Below, in pieces: positions 11,962 to 25,497 of a stretch of DNA of 64,000 bases (the first letter of the stretch is position 1; each line of letters opens with the position of its first letter). Both the position numbers and the translations under genes were made by a program. The DNA comes from Hymenoscyphus infarciens (lineage: Eukaryota; Ascomycota; Leotiomycetes; Helotiales; Helotiaceae). The stretch is taken from assembly GCA_001414345.1 (NCBI GenBank), contig LLCB01000113.1, forward strand, positions 102,647 through 166,646, written 5' to 3'. Under the pieces are notes generated by a model. The model was not told the DNA's origin, ran no database searches, and saw nothing but the letters and a program-made list of their open reading frames with translations.

Positions 11962-14900
11962 ATGAACGGCACTGCGAATGGTCAAGCCACGATCGGAGCG
12001 GAGGCGATACCAGCACAAGTCAACGGCGGTGGTACGGATTTGTTACCTCAAATCCACGAAGCCCTCAATCTAGTTCACGGACCCTACTCCTCGAACGAAT
12101 CCCGAAGACAAGCTGGTGTTTTCCTCGAAGACCTCAAGACAAACGAAGAAGCACCCTACCACGGGTTTACTCTTGCCTCCGATAAAACCCAACAACCCAT
12201 CGTACGGCACTTTGCCCTCTCCCTCCTCGAGTATGCCATTCGGCACAAATGGAACGAGTATTCGGAGCAGCAGGCGACAGCCCTGAGACAATGGGTTCTC
12301 CAACTCTCGCAAAATGTGTCGCAAGACGATCCGCTATATTTACGAAATAAGACAGCACAATTATGGGTGGAGATTGCAAAGAGAAGTTGGGCGGCGGCAT
12401 GGATGGATATGGATGAGCTTTTGGTACAGCTCTGGAATATTCCGGGGCCAGTTGTGCATAAAGAATTTGTTCTGTTCGTTCTGGAAACGCTATCGGATGA
12501 GGTCTTCAACGGCGAAGATACTGTGGTTATCCTGCGAGACGGAGCTTTGAGTAAAGCCTGCGTGGAAATATTTACTCCAGCAATTGTTCTAGCGGAAGCT
12601 TTTCCAAATCGGCAAAATGGGAATGTGAGATGTGGTGAAGAGGGCTGGTTGGTACGGCTGGGCGAATTGCTCAATCAGTGTCTAGATGCCGACCTTTTGA
12701 ACAATCCACAATATCAAACCTGTGCTGCGAAGACTTTGGCAGTATACAAATCTGTCATGCCATGGGCTATTCCACGAGCGATTTCCAGTGCCTCTTGTGT
12801 TCAGCATATGTGCAAAAGTCTGGCTGCACCAAGTGTTGCCGTTCAATTGGTATGTTACCCCTCCCTACCCCTGTACCTCCGTAGCTCATCTTTATAGGGA
12901 TCTGTCGAAGCACTTCATGCTCTATATAGTCGAATGCAATTTACAGACGAAGAGTTTCTCGCATTGGTTTGCCCAATGTATGAGAGCCAAATGGTTGATT
13001 TGCTCCGCAAGCTATATGAATGGTCTGTTGTTGATCCACGTAATGTGGACGATGAAAAGTATTTATTTGCGAAGAAATTCTCCGAGGTCTGTATTCCCGC
13101 GTTGTGAAGGAAATTTGATTTGACTGATTTATTAGATGGTATCAAATCTCGGCGGATTTATCGCACAGAATATCACAGCTATACCAGAGGCTTGCGACCT
13201 GCGTAATTTCGACCTCCCTAATATATTGAATCTTTTTCTTGCCATCACTCAAAGCCAAAGCTTTGTCGTTTCGATACCCGTTCTTGTTACATGGACACGA
13301 TTGCTACGTTCTGAGACTATCGGCACCTCCCCAACCATCACCCCGCTAATTGCACCTCTTCTTGAACTTTGCAGCGCAAGATTAATTCGCTATGACAACA
13401 TGCCTGAAGATACAGATGACCCTTCGCTTATTCTATTGTTAGAAGATATCGATACAGTGCCAGAGAGACATGCCTTCTTGGGAAATTACAGACGGTATAG
13501 CTCTGTTATCATTGAGTTGATCGTGCGCCAGAAGCAGTCGGAAGCAATTTATCACATCCTCAGCCAGATTGATCATTCACTGCAAACTCTCTATTCTGGA
13601 CAACCTGCGTTTTCTGGTTCGTATATCCCCAATAAGTGCGCGAAGAAATGTATACTAACCTCAAAATTAGCCGAGACCTACTCCAAGTCTTCCATGACAG
13701 TGTTGCGAGTAGACGCGCACTTCACTGTTGTCGAGGCGGCACTGAAAGGATACATGAAGTGGCGTTCAACTCATGGTTCTAAGCTTCAAGCTGATGTGAG
13801 TCCCCTCTGTCCGAATTTTACTGACGTTACTAATGACTGTCAGGACCATGAACGAGTAAGCATCGAAAACAACCTCGAATCTTGGTGTGAGCGTCTGATA
13901 GAGCTCAATTTCGAAGTAAATATGATTCTGTCCCATCAAAAAGGCGACGGTGCTAATAGAAAATCAGGACCCTCTCATTCGGAAACGAGTTCTTCAGCTT
14001 GCTGTGGCTTTCTCAACCAGTGCCTTGGACAAGAAAGTTGGCTTCATGCTCAAAGTCCTCGAGAACATACTCATGAGTCAGCCAATCGAGAAGCCGCAAT
14101 TTATCGCGTACTCAGAAGCAGTCAAGGATCTCCAGATTGATGGCACATACGAGTTACAGAGATTGGCAACGAAAATGCCGGACCAACTCCTTGTCAGACC
14201 CCATTTTACTTGTTTTTGAGCTTGGGGATTCTGATGATTTATAGGACGTATACGACCGGTTAGAAGCAAAGGTTTCGGAAATCATCGCATCTGGTAGACT
14301 TGAGCCCAAGCGACAGGTTTCATATCAAACCTTTCTCTTCACAATCATGTATTTTTACCCCCTTGCTTCTTTACTATATCAAGTACTAACACAGTTCTAG
14401 TCACCGAGCAAAGAATATAAATCCTGAAGTTCGGCTGCAAAAGCTCAAGGCATTCATTAACCCCGTTCAACAACTTTGGCAGAATCCCGAAATGGATGCT
14501 TCCATTGCCGACTTAGGAGGCTTCTGTGAGATGATGGGCTTGAACAAGGTTCGTCAATATCTCGTGAGTCGACGGATAAACGAGATCCAAGACTGGTCTC
14601 AATACAAGCTTGATCCAGAAGGTCAGGCTATCCAGGCGGAGCTCGAGGAGCGGTTAAAGGTAAGCTTGAATCCATTCCTTGAAGTTGTTGGTCTCATCTA
14701 ACTGATTGGGTAGGCTCTTCCTCTTCGAACTACAAAAAGCTTCTTGGCGTGCTCGACCGAAAAGATTGAACGTGATACTCCAGCCTACAAAGTATCTCGC
14801 GCTCTATGGCGGGATTCTTTGCCAACTATCCTGCCCAATTTATTGAAGTTCATGAGGTCTGTATATTTTTACTTGTGAAGAATACTTTTATCTAACTTCT

Positions 14901-16246
14901 CATTAGTCACGCGCATGCTTTTCACAACCCAGCAAATTGGGTTGAATTGCCAACAGAGATGCGGCCGCTCGTTAGTCGTATCCTGACTGATCGATTCTGG
15001 CAAGCTGGTATATCTGAAGGAACGAAGGAAGACTTCTATGCCCGTGTTTCGGGTACGAAGTCTACAATGGAAGGTTTTGCATCCTCAATTCGGGGTTCCA
15101 TTCGTACTGTTAGGGAGGCCTGCTACTCTATTCTTTGGTGCATGAGCCGACTGGATGTGGATTTTTATGGCTTCAGTGAGCTCCCTGGACCATTGGCTCA
15201 TGCTCTCTTTTCGGATGCTCACTGTCTTTCGTCACATCAATTGATCGCATTACTGAACGTGGTACGGTACATGATTGATGATTGTCCGGTTGAGGTCAGA
15301 AGTCATTTCGTCCCACCTATCTTGGCAACTTGCTTTACACAAATGGATGGAAAGATCAGCTCCGAATGGGACAAGCAGACTCATAAAGAAGTCGCGCCTT
15401 CTGAAGAAGACAACTTGACGGAGGAAATGAAAGAAGCAAGTATTCTACGTCAACTGACAAATAGCGCGGTGATGATGATTGGTGGTTTCTTGGACCCAGC
15501 GCGAGCAAGTGAGTATACCCAATTATGACTTGAAGGATTCCAGCTAATATCCTATAGACCCTCCAACTGCTGCAGCCACAAACAAAGATGCTTCTACATA
15601 CGTTGCCGAAGGCAATCCAGCATCTTCATATCCTTCCATGCGACAGTTCTGCCTAACGAATTCTACAATCCTCGAGCCACTTCTCACATTCCTCGCTCAC
15701 GCGATTCGCATGCGCGATAGTCGATGCTGTGGTGTCGTACTCCGCGTCTATCGATCCATCATCCCCGAATTCGCACAAGACTCACCTATCAACTCCTCCA
15801 TCCGGGATTTCATCAGTACCGACGTCCTCAAAGCATGCATCTCCTCTCTAAACGAAGCCTACTTCGTCGATCTCCACAAAGAGATCGCCCAACTAATAGC
15901 ATCGATCCTAATCTGCTACTCGCCTCTGAGCAATATAGCCCGTCAAATTCTCCTCTCACTCCCGGGTATTCAAGAGAAGGCGGTGGATAAATGTATCGAG
16001 TATGTTACACGGGCAGGAATTCAGCAAAGACAGCAACGGGCTGTTGTACTGGATTTGCTGAGGGATTTGAAGGGGGTTAGTATTAGTGAGCAGGGCCGCA
16101 TTAGCAAGGCGCCTACGACGAGTAGGAGAGAGAGAAGTAAGATGCAGCAGGAATTTTTGAAGGAACAGCCGAAGGCTGAGGCGCCTGGTGGTCGTAGAGC
16201 CAGCCCGAGTTTGGAGGGTGTGGCGGGGATGTTTGAGGAGTCTTGA
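11962..16246 (+). CDS. Exportin-5 / Msn5-type karyopherin beta
   Basis: Eleven exons were resolved: 11962-12849, 12898-13086, 13136-13616, 13671-13795, 13844-13915, 13968-14192, 14245-14348, 14401-14659, 14714-14856, 14907-15508 and 15558-16246. They join in frame to 1258 residues. The N-terminal third has the importin-beta-like part (LLPQIHEALNLVHGPYSSNESRR) followed by the exportin repeat region (LRNKTAQLWVEIAKRSW, EFVLFVLETLSDEVF). The rest is HEAT-like helical repeats, e.g. DPLIRKRVLQLAVAFSTSAL. Msn5/exportin-5 exports phosphorylated regulators, and in animals pre-miRNA and tRNA, with RanGTP. The protein ends in a Lys/Arg/Glu-rich tail. The third intron (13617-13670, 54 nt) has no stop in frame, so retention would add 18 residues rather than truncate. 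This is the densest splicing in the window. Confidence 0.88.
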
Positions 16247-16270
16247 TTGAGAAGTCGATGCAGGACTGGC

Positions 16271-16302
16271 TGGTGTGGTGGTGTGGTGGTGTGGTGGTGT
16301 GC
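16271..16302. repeat. GTGTGGTG minisatellite
   Basis: About four tandem copies of the 8-mer GTGTGGTG lie just downstream of the exportin stop, probably in its 3' untranslated region. Confidence 0.8.
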
Positions 16303-18936
16303 GCGGACCGCGATGTGTATTTTGCCCCCGTGATGTGAGAGCTTCGACGCCCCCTGCCCCTTTTGCCATGTGTGTGGATGTCGGGGAAGGGGAGGGGAGA
16401 AAAGCGGGCAAGTCCGTAAGCCTGGGGGTTTAGGGCAGGCAAGGCGATATTTTATGTAGAAAAAACACCAAAAGGATGCGAAATCATACCATGGGAAGGG
16501 GTTTACTTTCGGATTGCTGGTAGGAGAGAGATATTATCACTATCAGATGGGCATGAAAAGACTGGGGGAGGTCCATGATGAGGTTTCGTTAGCGGCTTTG
16601 CGTCTTGCCCGCTGTGTGCTTTGCTGGCGCTTTTACTATTTCCTTTGATGGATGCGTGCGTGAGTGAGGATGGAGAGGAGTGGGCGTCGTAAGATAGGTA
16701 TTTTCAGAGAGTGTGAAGACCCAAAAAATATCGGCATGAATGGATGAACGAGAATTAGACGAGGTGGCTTTCTCTTCGTTGTTCCCTCTCTCTCTGTGCA
16801 TTATTGTTTGTCATTCAATTCTCTCTCTCTCGATCTTAACAATTTTGTGCATGTTCTGTGGTTGGAAAAGACGTCTTTTGGGGTAGTTCCTCAGGAGCCA
16901 ACTCGAATGAAAGGGATTGGTTTCTCCGGTCCGTTTTGAGGAATTACTGTATATCAGATGTGATGGCTCCATTTCCTATGCGGCGTGTGCCCATTGTCAT
17001 GTGGATGTGGAGATTTAGGGGTCCTGATTAGATGGGTGGGAATCCTAGGGTCCACTCGCTGTGATTTGTTCATTGTGAGAGGTCATTTTCTTGCGATTCT
17101 CGATGGGAAGGAGGGGGGAGGGGTCCTTGTTCATCGGCTGGGAGCTTGGGCTGGGAGCTGGGAGCTCAGGTTGGTGGGTTGTTGTGGGTACGCGAGATGG
17201 GGATGGGTCTAGTGCTGGTTGTTTTTGATTGTGGTGTCACTTTTCATAATCTACTTTTAAAGCTTCACTTTAACATTTTTGGTTTTACACAGTACTGGGC
17301 TGAAATATTGTGTTGTTTTTATGTGGATTACTGATTGTATGCATATATTGAGTTTCCTGCTCTAAATTTATACGTCGGTATTTGGGGGAAGGAGATTGAG
17401 ATGGGAGAGGAAGCAATGCGCGTGTCTGATGTCTTTTTCTTCTTGTTGTTGTCTTTGGTGGTATAGTTGTTATGATGCTCGGGCTTTGAGAAATTAGTAT
17501 TATGTTTCAGGACCTTCAGGCTTAGGTTACTAAGGGAAACGAGTCTAGGTACGGACAACTCATAATATGTAGAAAATATAAAGAATCAAGAAGCTAATTT
17601 CTTGAATCTTCTAAACTTTTTCGCAAAACATAGGAGATTGTCATGAAATCTTCGGAGAAATGGAGGGAGGGAAAGCATGGGCTTCTTTAAGATATGAAAG
17701 CATTGATCCCGGCTCTCAATTGGGTTCATTGGAGAAGTGATTATTTATTTTAGTTGATGTTGAAACGTATATTTAGCTCTAGCTTCCACTTCTATTCTAG
17801 GTTCCATTTTGTCTGTCAAAGTTGAGACGACATATTTCTGTTACTGATGTGAGGAAGTTTAGAGAAGGCGATCATGACAGCGGCTCGCATATGCTCCGGA
17901 TCTACCGCCTCGTGCCGAATTGGTTGGTTTGATATTGATATTTTTTTTCCAGACCTCTTGCCGCGTGTTCTTGTTCAGCAATTGATGTCAATATTTCCCG
18001 CTCGAAAGCGTGGCCGCCTCAATTCAGCCAGATGTCGTACGGATTTCCATCTGCCAGGTTTTCTTGAGGGTGTCTCTACGCGTACGAAAAAAAGACGCCG
18101 GTTTGAGGCACAGGCTACCTCACCAAAAGATACCTCCACTGTAAGGTCAAATTAAGTCGTAAAAATATAACAAAAGTAAAAGTTTGAAATGATTCTTGGG
18201 ACTGTTGTTAAAGAGCCTACGAAGTGCAAGAGTCTTTGATAGAGTGGTTGTGGTTGTATGTGGGAATTTGGTTTCTGAGGTTTGGGTGCAGCTGGTGCCC
18301 CAAATCGGCGTCTTTTTTTCGAGGAAAGTGCTTGATCGGCCCTGCGAAGTAACTTCCCGAAGGTTGAGTGGTGGCACAGTTAACCTTACCTGAGTGGGTG
18401 GGAGGATTAAGATCTTCTTCTGGGTTACTACGAGTAGATTGCGATATCTACTGGTTGCAACTGATTGGGAGTTGACCGCGGCTGTTTCGCGTGGATGAGG
18501 GGGTTATTGAGGGTGTGGTGAGATGATGAATATATTGGAGAGAATGAGGCTTTTGTATTGATTTTCCTGTTGGATGGTGGAAAGTTTTCCGAGTTCGATT
18601 TCTTTGGCAAAAGTAAAGAGACCTCGGGCGAATTTCTCATGCTGAAAGTGTTGTGTATCCTCCGTCTCTGTAGTGCTGTACAAGGCATAGTACTCGGCTC
18701 CCTCTCTCGGCACTTAGTACGTACATACTACGCGCCTAGTAAGATGTACACCCAGAACTAAATGTAGTGTGCACAGACATTTAGTATGGCACAGCGGCCG
18801 TGCAATTACCTTTAGTTCAGGGGGGGATAGTAAGTAGATGTTGATGAACGTTATGTTTCATAATTCCAAGTCGCGTAAAAATGTACTTGTACTAAGAGCG
18901 GCCGGCAGTCGGAACTCGGGACTGGACGATTCGGGT

Positions 18937-18990
18937 GCCGATGCCGATGCCGATGCCGATGCCGATGCCGATGCCGATGCCGATGCCGAG
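18937..18990. repeat. GCCGAT hexanucleotide repeat
   Basis: Eight perfect GCCGAT units (18937-18984) are followed by one GCCGAG. It encodes an alternating Asp-Ala run in one strand and Ile-Gly in the other, which creates long but meaningless open frames on both strands. Confidence 0.9.
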
Positions 18991-20435
18991 ACCAATACCA
19001 AGGACAACCTTAACCCCACTGATACACTCTACTTTACCGGTAGAGGGTCTACTTGTATAATTATGCAACCTCTCAAGATCCAACATCACATATATACAGC
19101 AGACATCTTTCACTCCCTCTCTCCAACTTCCCACCAACTCGCTCCCGCGTCAGCACCTCGTCCTTCACGGCCAAAGTGTCCATCCAGCCTTCACCTCGCC
19201 GTCGAATCAGGGGGTTCTATCTTCGCTTTGACCCCTCCCTCTCAGTCTCCTTTTCCCGGGAATTTCCTTGCTGGGTCCTCCATCTTTGATCGGGGTGGTG
19301 GCCTGCCACGCAGCGGCATCTGCGTCTCGCTTCTTACAGTACCTCCGTAGTTGGCTGGGCCCCTCCCCTGATGAAGATGGTGAAGGCTGGTCAAACAAGT
19401 GTGTGCCGGACCCATGAAGGAACATCATGCGTACTTACGAGTATGTATGGAAAGCGGTTCCCCAAATCCATAATACGAGAATAGACGGGACTTGCCGAGA
19501 AGCATTCTTTTCAAACATTCTTTCTCTCCAGATCAATTGAGGGCTTCTCTGAACTCGGTTAGAGGCTTTACTTAGAGAACAGAACCACCAACTTTCCAGC
19601 TCAGACTGGAACCCAGTACTTGAATACACTCGGACGATCTAGAGCTTGAGCAGAAGTCCGACAGCTCTTCTACAGTATTATTATCTCTCCTTCCCATTTC
19701 CAACCCCACTTTTTTCCTTTTCCCCTCTCGCCTCAGCGTCTTTCTAGTCCCCGGCAGATCAGAGCCAGGGGTGTTGCAAGCACGTTGCAGCCGGCTGCAC
19801 GTCCGACCCTTTCTTTCCCAGCCAAGGCAAGGCGCATTCTCCCAAGCTACCAATCTACCAAACAACCCCCCCCCCCCTTCTCCCCTTCTCCCCTTCTCCA
19901 TCCAGTGGCATCCACTGTTTTGATGCTGGGTAGTGTAGTGCCGAATGGTTCTTTGGACTCTTCTCTACCGAGCTGGATCTTCCAAACATCAGTCCCTATT
20001 CTCTACCGGTTCAACACGGTTTCTGAACACTATCCATCCTGCCTGTCACTCATCGTGTTTCCTCCTAGCAGATAAAGCAAACATTGGGATTCTCGGGCGA
20101 TTTCCTCTCTCGTCCAACTCATCGCATCGTCATTTTCCTTCAAGTTCTTTCTATTCCAGACACCGGGTAGTACAGAATCTTGCGCCTCGACAGCTGCCAT
20201 CGTTTCATCTGTTGCCCACAAACATCAGTCTGACAACTCCAAGTGGCGGATTCATAGCGGGCAAAGACCTCTTTTTCCATTGTAGCCCGACCTCGGTCTT
20301 TCCAACCCAAACACCCGTCATTCAGAACACGTCAACTGCCCCGCGATAGCTCTCTTATCCTTGGGAAGGCGAGTAAAATACTATATTTTGAAAACAACTA
20401 CTATTCTCTTGCGCTCCGTGTTTATATATTTCACA

Positions 20436-22553
20436 ATGGTTTATTGCGGGAAACCTTCACGGGGATGCCAGATGTGTCGGACGAGGAGGATTAAGGTATA
20501 TCTATATATATGCGCTTCCATATCATCGAACATTGCTCATTGAATATCTCTAGTGCGATGAGACGAAGCCTACGTGTAACCAATGCGCCAAATCAAGACG
20601 CCAATGTCCCGGGTACAAGGACGATTTCGACCTGGTGTTCCGAAACGAGACTCAGGCGACAGAGAGAAGGGCAAGGAAAGCTGTGAATGGGAAGAAGGGG
20701 AATAACCAAATCACCATTACCAATCAACAGACGGTTCTCAGTTCCGGAGATGGAAGTTCTAGTTTAATCTCACCGGATGATTCCGACAAGGAGACGGGTA
20801 TGATGAGGTTAGCGCCGATGGCACTTTCGGTACCTATAGAACAGCAAGCGCCATGTTACTTTCTCCAGAACTTTGTCCTGGCTTCGACGAATGCGACGGA
20901 TACGCCGAGAGGATATTTTGATTTCCTTGGGCCGTTGATGAAGAATGAAGGACCTGAAGACCACTTGACAATGGCTTTCACAGCCACATCACTGGCATCA
21001 TTAGCGAATAGACCAAACACCAGGGCGAGGGCCGATATGAAGCAGATGGCGATGGCATCATACGCAAAGGCGTTGAAAGCGACGAATTTGGCTTTGCAAA
21101 GTCCAACGTTACAGAAAACGGATCAGACATTAGCTGCTATTCTTATGCTTGGGTTTTATGAGGTTTGTACAACCAAGCATCTCGGATTGGCTTTAGCTGA
21201 CTTGACTAGACGATTTCGACTAACAACACCAATCCTGCTGCTTGGTACTCGCATGTAAACGGAGCAATACAAATTGTCAGAATGAGAGGCAAGAAGCAAC
21301 TACGAACGAAAGTTGGACAATCCCTCTTTCAAGTAGTGCGAACGCAGATGGTAACTCAAAACCCCTCAGGCCTCCCGCAATATAATGAGTGATGTACTAA
21401 TTCCAACCAGGTAATCAACTGCATGACTTCCTCCAAAGTCCCCTTCATGGGAGCAGACTGGTGGACCCCAGACATCGGCGAAGACTACGGAGTAGCAATC
21501 ACCAGAATGAAAATCCACATTGCCGAACTCCGCGCAGAAATGAACGACACCCTCAGCACCTGTCCCCGAACCCCCGAATACTTCCAAATGGTCCTCGACA
21601 TCATGCGTCGCGCCCACGCCATGGAGCAAGAATACCACGCCTGGGAAGCCTCTCTCCCTGAATGGTGGCGGCCTAAAACTGTCGCGTGGGTGGATAACCA
21701 TGCCGCGACGGATTTTAATAAATCAGAGGTTTGTCCGGGCAAGGTGGAGACTTATCATAATATTTGGGTGGCCACGATATGGAATCATGCACGGGTTGCG
21801 AGGATTGGGGCGAGTGGGATTATTGTTAGGTGTGCGGCTTGGATGTGTTCGCCGGTTGATTATAGGACTACGCCTGAGTACGCGCATGCTACGAGGTTGT
21901 GTGTGGATCTTGTGACGGATATTATTTCTAGTGTCCCCTATCATCTGGGATGGGATATTGGGAAGGGAGGGAGTTTATCGAGTGCGGATCCGCTTGGATT
22001 TGAGGCTGGGCTGGAGGCTTTTAGTAATCCCAAGGGGTATGGGGGTTTTTTCGTGCTGTGGCCGCTTTTTGTGTGTTCCACGGCGGATTATATTACGGAC
22101 AGTCAGAGAGCTTGGGTTAAGGGGAGGATGATGCATATTAGTGAGACTATGGGGTTGAATCATGCTAAGGTTTTGGCTGGTGTAAGTTTCTGTTTCTTTT
22201 CCCCCTCTCGCTTTCTTATCATCCAGCAAAACACTGACATGACAAAATAGTTCCAAGTCCGCGTCCCCTCGATGATCATCCGAAGAGATAACATCGGACG
22301 TACACCACAGTCTCAAATAATGGCTGCTCATATATACACACCCCCTTCGCCTAACGCACCAAAGTCCGGGCAAAACCTAGGTGGTGGAATGGCCACGGGT
22401 GGGGTCAATGGAGGTTACACGATGAGTCCTTTGCAACAGAGGGAATTGATGCAGAAGGAGAATTTCGAGAAGGAGAGATCAAGTCTGCTGAGCAAGGCGG
22501 GAGATAACCAGCCGGAGGTTGAGAAGTTGATGGCTAAGTATTTAGCTGTTTAG
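20436..22553 (+). CDS. Zn2Cys6 fungal transcription factor
   Basis: Five exons, 20436-20495, 20554-21162, 21210-21350, 21411-22181 and 22251-22553, encode 627 residues. The zinc cluster is perfect: Cys11-X2-Cys14-X6-Cys21-X6-Cys28-X2-Cys31-X6-Cys38, with a basic RTRRIK between Cys14 and Cys21. The first intron falls exactly between Lys20 and Cys21, a common site in this family. The rest is a fungal-specific regulatory domain of the DUF3468-like type, with WYSHVNGAIQIVRMRGKKQ and the LPEWWRP stretch. The C-terminus is low-complexity (Gly/Asn/Gln). It should bind DNA as a nuclear regulator; target genes cannot be inferred. No biosynthetic cluster surrounds it. An upstream leader of several hundred bases with short ATG frames hints at translational control (inference). 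Confidence 0.88.
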
Positions 22554-23833
22554 GAAAAGGGACACGAAAATGGGGAAGAGAGTAGTTAATTCACTCGAAA
22601 TGAGAATGGGAGGGAATCATTTTGGGATGAGATGGGATTGTATAACGTTTTTAAGGCAGGCGAATTTTTGAGGGCTTTTGTATAGGCAGGCGCATTGGGA
22701 GGGGAAGGGAGGCTCGCCGTCTTGTAAATATTTGTTGGTTAGGATCGCTGGATTGGTGTATGGGTTCACAGGAGGGACTTTTATTTCTGCTTTTAACTTT
22801 ATCTGATGATATAGAGGTTGATCTATGGAATGGATCATGTGTGTTTTTAGCCTGTTTCTGTGGTGGTGTGTGTTTTATTGTATCATTATATGACCGGGAG
22901 ATGGAAGTTTTGGAAATGTACTTGAGCGTTGAATATCAGATCATGGTCAGGAGATTGTCATGTGGATCTTGTTTTTGATTGTCTGAGTTACACGACTGAT
23001 GTACTTTGGAACAGGTGATGAATTGTTTGGCTGTGAGACTCTTCTGGAAAATCGTTCCGTGCACCCGAGCTATTTTTCCATTGGGAACTTCGAGGTTTGT
23101 TATATATGAACTGTCTCTGAGCATTTAACCGCTCGCTATACTTATTTCAAAATTAAGAAATGTTTTGTTGAATATTTATTTCAGAGAGTTGAAGTTGGCT
23201 TGAAACACGGCACCCAAAGGTCGAAAAAGAATCCCTGTTTCTGCGGAGTCCAGGCGCATGGAATTTCGATTACGTCGTTGGTCAATGTTGCTTCTGCTAT
23301 AAACACAATCTGAAATACCTGCTGCGTCTACTACAGCTGCACTGTACCACTACCACTACACTGCCTACTCCTATTCCCATTCCCATTGTTCTGTTCCCTG
23401 GGGGAAAAAAAGGAGATTCTGCCCCGAACCAATAGGGTAATACGCCCTGGGTGGTGGTGGAAAGAAAGACAATCCATTTGCTAACACGTCAACAAGGGAA
23501 CTTGGTTTGCGACACCAGACTTTATTTTTCGCAAACTCACGACCTCGGGACTCTCTCCTTGTGTCGCTGCTTCTTGCCTCGTCCCAAGGTCGATGTAATT
23601 GTTAGCAAAGAGCTTCACCTTTACCTTTTCAGTCTCCCCCGACAAATCTGCGATCGACCCCTCCTTCCAAACAAACACAAACCAGCTCCGTCATTGCTGC
23701 ACCAAGAGCTCTCGACACCCCACTACAACGCGACCCTCCCTCAACACCCAAGCTTAATCCAAGCTTCTCGCAGCTTCTCCCTTCTCCCTTCTCCCTTCTC
23801 CCGACAAACAAAACTCAACAACACAAATTCACG
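22554..23833. other. intergenic, TPS1 promoter and leader
   Basis: No gene is supported. The left 400 bp is the regulator's 3' side. The right side is the TPS1 leader, C/T-rich, with four tandem CTTCTCC-type units at about 23774-23801. A CCCTGGGGGAAA stretch near 23396 contains a CCCC-type word that could serve as a stress element, but this is weak. Confidence 0.5.
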
Positions 23834-25497
23834 ATGCCAGCAATATTAGAAGATAGCAAGCCAGGTCGGTTGCTCCTAGTCTCCAACCGTCTGCCAATCA
23901 CAATCAAACGCTCGGAAGATGGCACCTATGCCTTCTCCATGTCCTCGGGTGGTCTAGTCACTGGTCTGAGTGGATTGTCCAAGACGACGACTTTTCAATG
24001 GTATGGATGGCCTGGATTGGAAGTCCCCGAGGCCGAGGCCGGTCCTATGGTTAAGAGATTGAAGGATGAATATGGTTCGGTGCCAGTGTTTATTGAGGAT
24101 GATTTGGCGGATAGACATTATAATGGCTTCTCAAGTTCGTTGCATCCCCTTTTCTATTCCAGCCAAAGTCGCAAATACTGACTAGACTTGCTATTGCAGA
24201 TTCCATCCTTTGGCCCCTCTTCCACTACCACCCCGGAGAAATCACCTTTGACGAATCAGCATGGGAAGCATACAAGGAAGTTAACCGTCTCTTCGCACGA
24301 ACAATGGCAAAGGATGTGCAAGATGGAGATCTCATCTGGGTCCACGATTACCACTTGATGCTCCTCCCACAAATGCTACGAGAGGAAATCGGTAATAGTA
24401 AGAAGAATGTCAAGATTGGATTCTTCTTACATACACCCTTCCCCAGTAGTGAGATTTATAGGATCCTACCGGTCAGAGAGAGTTTGTTGTTGGGCGTTTT
24501 GCATTGTGATTTGATTGGGTTCCATACCTATGATTATGCGAGGCATTTCTTGAGTAGTTGTTCGAGGATATTGTGAGTTTTCTGCAAAGAGTACATGGGA
24601 TTTCAGGACTAATCTTGATATAGGGGAAACTCGACAACCCCTAATGGTGTTGAATTTGCTGGTAAATTCGTCACAGTTGCAGCCTTCCCAATCGGCATCG
24701 ACCCCGAAAAATTCATCGAAGGCCTAGAAAAGAAATCCGTCCAAGACCGAATCGCAGTCCTAGAACGAAAATTCCAAGGCGTAAAATTAATTGTCGGAGT
24801 CGATCGTCTAGATTACATCAAAGGTGTCCCCCAAAAACTCCACGCCCTCGAGGTCTTCCTCACCGAGAACCCTGAATGGGTTGGTAAAGTCGTTTTGGTC
24901 CAAGTCGCTGTCCCCTCTCGACAAGATGTTGAAGAATACCAAAATCTTCGCGCGGTGGTCAATGAGTTGGTTGGTCGAATTAATGGTAAATTTGGAACCA
25001 TCGAATTTATGCCCATCCATTTCTTACATCAATCCGTCGACTTCGAAGAACTCACAGCACTCTATGCCGTCTCAGACGCATGCCTCGTCTCCTCCACCCG
25101 CGACGGAATGAATCTCGTCTCCTACGAATACATAGCCACCCAACGCGCTCGTCATGGCGTCATGATCCTCTCCGAATTCACAGGCGCGGCTCAATCTCTC
25201 AATGGAGCTTTGATTGTTAATCCGTGGAACACGGAGGAGTTGGCTGGTGCGATTCATGATGCTGTTACCATGAGTCCGGAGCAGCGGGAGATCAACTTTA
25301 AGAAGTTGGAGAAGTATGTTTTCAAGTATACTAGTGCGTGGTGGGGGGAGAGTTTTGTTAGTGAGCTGGTCAAGATCAGTGAGCATGCTGAGAAGAAGCA
25401 GAAGAGGGTTGGGGGTGCGGTCTCAGGGAAGGTGACGGAGTTGATTGATGGGGTTGCGGGGTTGGTTGTTGGAGGTGGGAAGTCGGAGAAGGAGTGA
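23834..25497 (+). CDS. TPS1: Trehalose-6-phosphate synthase (UDP-forming)
   Basis: Three exons, 23834-24134, 24200-24572 and 24624-25497, give 515 residues, the usual Tps1 length. The GT20 landmarks are present in order: LLLVSNRLPITI near residue 12, WYGWPGLEVP, the HDYHLMLLP motif, FFLHTPFPSSEIYR, HCDLIGFHTYDYARHFLSSC, VDRLDYIKGVPQKL, and SSTRDGMNLVSYEYIA. It transfers glucose from UDP-glucose to glucose-6-phosphate, making trehalose-6-phosphate in the cytosol for stress protection and glycolytic control. There is no phosphatase domain. The C-terminal tail is short and Gly/Lys-rich. All motif residues I can check are intact, so the enzyme should be active. Confidence 0.95.

Larger units (their letters stand above)
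16247..20435. other. 4.2-kb gene-poor interval before the Zn2Cys6 regulator
   Basis: No frame has family resemblance or a credible exon chain. The left part holds the exportin 3' end and a GTGTGGTG repeat. The middle (17.2-18.8 kb) is plain sequence; a 93-codon frame at 17874-18155 is Arg/Lys-rich and unrecognised. The GCCGAT hexamer repeat lies at 18937-18990. From about 19.7 kb on, pyrimidine-rich sequence with several short ATG frames looks like the promoter and long leader of the regulator starting at 20436. Confidence 0.5.

Noticed and set aside
18838..19350. Open frames on both strands across the hexamer repeat
   Set aside because: They exist only because the GCCGAT repeat lacks stops in any frame; the flanks have no protein character.
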